Position numbers and translations under genes: made by a program. Below, piece after piece: positions 12,510-13,637 of a stretch of DNA of 13,637 bases (positions are counted from its first letter, which is position 1; each line of letters starts with the position of its first letter). This DNA is from DATDVC01 sp036517695. GTDB lineage: Bacteria > Patescibacteriota > Minisyncoccia > Phycocordibacterales > WO2-35-19. The notes beneath the pieces are model-generated. The model was not told where the DNA came from. It saw only the letters and a list, made by a program, of their open reading frames with translations, and made no database searches. The stretch spans positions 1-13,637 of the forward strand of contig DATDVC010000004.1 in assembly GCA_036517695.1 (NCBI GenBank). The letters run 5' to 3'.

Positions 12510-13637
12510 TTAAAATTCTTGGTAAAAGAAGGGCTTGAGAATAAAGATCGGGGTTACAGTTTTGCTACCGGTCACTTCAAGAACACATGGGTTATTCGTG
12601 CCCGTGCAGTTGCCACTCCAACCAACAAAGTCGCATTGAGATTTTGGAGTAGCCAAAAGTTCTACAGTACTTCCTTGTGGGAATACTTGCTGGCAAGTGG
12701 CGCCACAATTTATTGATCCTGGATCGCTAGTAACAGTGCCGCAGGAGCTTCTCTCGATTGTTACTGTGCCCGGAGTATCGGTACAAGATTCCACGGAAGC
12801 ACCTACGCAACTATTACCGCAAGAAGGTGTTGGGTTTGTGCAACTTCTGGTTCTAGTTCCATCACTACACTCACTCCACTCACTCCATCCTCCATCTATG
12901 ACAGGAGTACAACTTCCTCCCCCGCCATCGAAGTTGTGCGTAATGCCGACTGTTTTATTGCCAGCACTTGGTTCGGTAAAGTTTATGGTGCCGGTGTAAG
13001 AGCTTTGAACGGGAGATGGGTCGTTGTCGGTCATTGTCACGTCTATGGTTTTTACAGAAGACGGAGTCAGAGTAAATGGATTTGCCCCTCCTCCAACAAT
13101 ACTAAAGTCCGCCCAAGGAATTGATTCCGATACCCCTATAGTCAAATTCGTTGTACCAGTATTTGTAACAGTGATTGGTAGAGATCCTGGCAACGACCCA
13201 CCTCGAGTGGTCACTCCGCTTGTTGGGAAGGTCAGGTTTGCCGGAGAAACCGTATAACTTATGTCTGTAGGGTCCGCAGGTGACACCGTTAGATTTATTG
13301 TTATAGACTTGTTGGACGTTCGTTTGACAGACGAGATAGGGTCGTATCCAGCATAAGTCATTGTTTCTGAATACGTTCCGGGAAATTGGACGGCTGGATT
13401 ATTCTGTATGTGTATGTTGCCACCCGCATTCCAACTTGACCCAGGTGAAAGGCCAACATATCCTATTCCCAACTGCGAATCATCACTAAAAACGGGAGGA
13501 AGACCCTCTCCATATCTCCACGGCTGATCTATTGTCAAAGACCCAGGACTTCCTACACTATTTGTTACCGACATATCACCCGAGGACGGAGCTATATTCA
13601 TCAAAGTACCGTTAGTTGGATTAATTTTTGCAGTAAA
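12510..13637 (-). CDS. Partial secreted multidomain protein with Ig-like, thrombospondin type 1 and InlB B-repeat-like domains (3' end)
   Basis: The frame is open from the window edge to TAA at 12512-12510, giving 375 visible residues; the N-terminus lies outside. TTG 13604 and ATG 13601 are internal codons, because the frame continues without a stop to 13637. From N to C: a beta domain ending ITINLTVSP; an Ig-like domain of the ASPM/Hydin or BACON type (about 13265-12930, with NLTFPTSG and PITVTNTGTTNLTI); a Gly linker; a thrombospondin type 1 repeat (about 12897-12787) with WSEWSECSDGTRTRSC and spaced cysteines; and a divergent InlB B-repeat-like domain (about 12775-12540), with INCGATCQQVF, FVGWSGNCTG and KTVTPIF. 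These are extracellular binding domains, typical of very long surface proteins. The C-terminus has no sorting signal or membrane helix. It runs in the same direction as the protease, 158 nt upstream of it, without a clear terminator between them. Confidence 0.9.
   Translation of the reverse strand, partial: FTAKINPTNGTLMNIAPSSGDMSVTNSVGSPGSLTIDQPWRYGEGLPPVFSDDSQLGIGYVGLSPGSSWNAGGNIHIQNNPAVQFPGTYSETMTYAGYDPISSVKRTSNKSITINLTVSPADPTDISYTVSPANLTFPTSGVTTRGGSLPGSLPITVTNTGTTNLTIGVSESIPWADFSIVGGGANPFTLTPSSVKTIDVTMTDNDPSPVQSSYTGTINFTEPSAGNKTVGITHNFDGGGGSCTPVIDGGWSEWSECSDGTRTRSCTNPTPSCGNSCVGASVESCTDTPGTVTIERSSCGTVTSDPGSINCGATCQQVFPQGSTVELLATPKSQCDFVGWSGNCTGTNNPCVLEVTGSKTVTPIFILKPFFYQEF

Noticed and set aside
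11860..12513. Plus-strand open frames opposite the protease start and leader
   Set aside because: Antisense to the catalytic Asp/His region of the protease and running through its promoter; no signal peptide or recognised domain.
1..13637. CRISPR array, tRNA, rRNA, insertion sequence or prophage
   Set aside because: No spaced direct repeats, cloverleaf-like sequences, rRNA segments, transposase motifs or phage structural genes were seen on either strand.

Overview
The window looks like part of a chromosome from a Patescibacteria (Candidate Phyla Radiation) bacterium, most likely Parcubacteria-like. This is inferred from the gene content, not from a marker gene. Pointers are a compact inner-membrane type IV pilus operon with a much-diverged PilM, a RuvX with an unusual DER-region motif, and large signal-peptide proteins carrying a short leucine/glutamine helix followed by a Thr/Ser-rich linker. 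Genes are tightly packed, and several starts have no Shine-Dalgarno sequence. TGA works as an ordinary stop. No rRNA, tRNA, CRISPR array, insertion sequence or phage gene was seen.

Left block, 1-5267, all on the minus strand (read right to left): a P2-type cation-transporting ATPase, ruvX, pilM, pilN, pilO, and the first 32 codons of a further membrane-protein-like gene that leaves the window. Gaps are 1, 18, 14, 12 and 1 nt, so the set looks like one operon. An extended -10 directly before pilM could also start the pilus genes independently. PilM (cytoplasmic), PilN and PilO (single-pass membrane proteins) would form the alignment platform of a type IV pilus, a structure used for attachment or DNA uptake.

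Centre, 5396-10240, plus strand: two large exported proteins (977 and 630 aa), 18 nt apart and probably co-transcribed. Both have a Sec signal peptide and share a related helix-plus-linker module; the rest is beta-rich. The second ends in a He_PIG-like and an IPT/TIG domain. They are candidates for cell-surface or attachment proteins, without a recognised catalytic domain. The adhesin operon runs head-on, with only 2 nt between stops, into a type II toxin-antitoxin pair (RelE/ParE-fold toxin, AbrB/MazE-type antitoxin) whose GTG start lies inside a perfect palindrome next to an extended -10.

Right block, 10830-13637, minus strand: a strong terminator, a secreted S8 (subtilisin-like) protease with a TIG-like C-terminal domain, and the 3' part of a large secreted multidomain protein (Ig-like, thrombospondin type 1, divergent InlB B-repeat). 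The protease differs from its neighbours in GC content, in a consensus Shine-Dalgarno, in a TTGACA promoter and in a structured 5' leader, so it may have been acquired.

Overall the window is rich in cell-surface functions: pilus platform, adhesin-like proteins, protease and TSP1/InlB protein. No clearly new enzymatic system is visible. The best leads are the leaderless-type starts, the start-codon operator of the toxin-antitoxin pair, the PilM without nucleotide motifs, the duplicated module in the 977-aa protein and the atypical oxyanion position of the protease.
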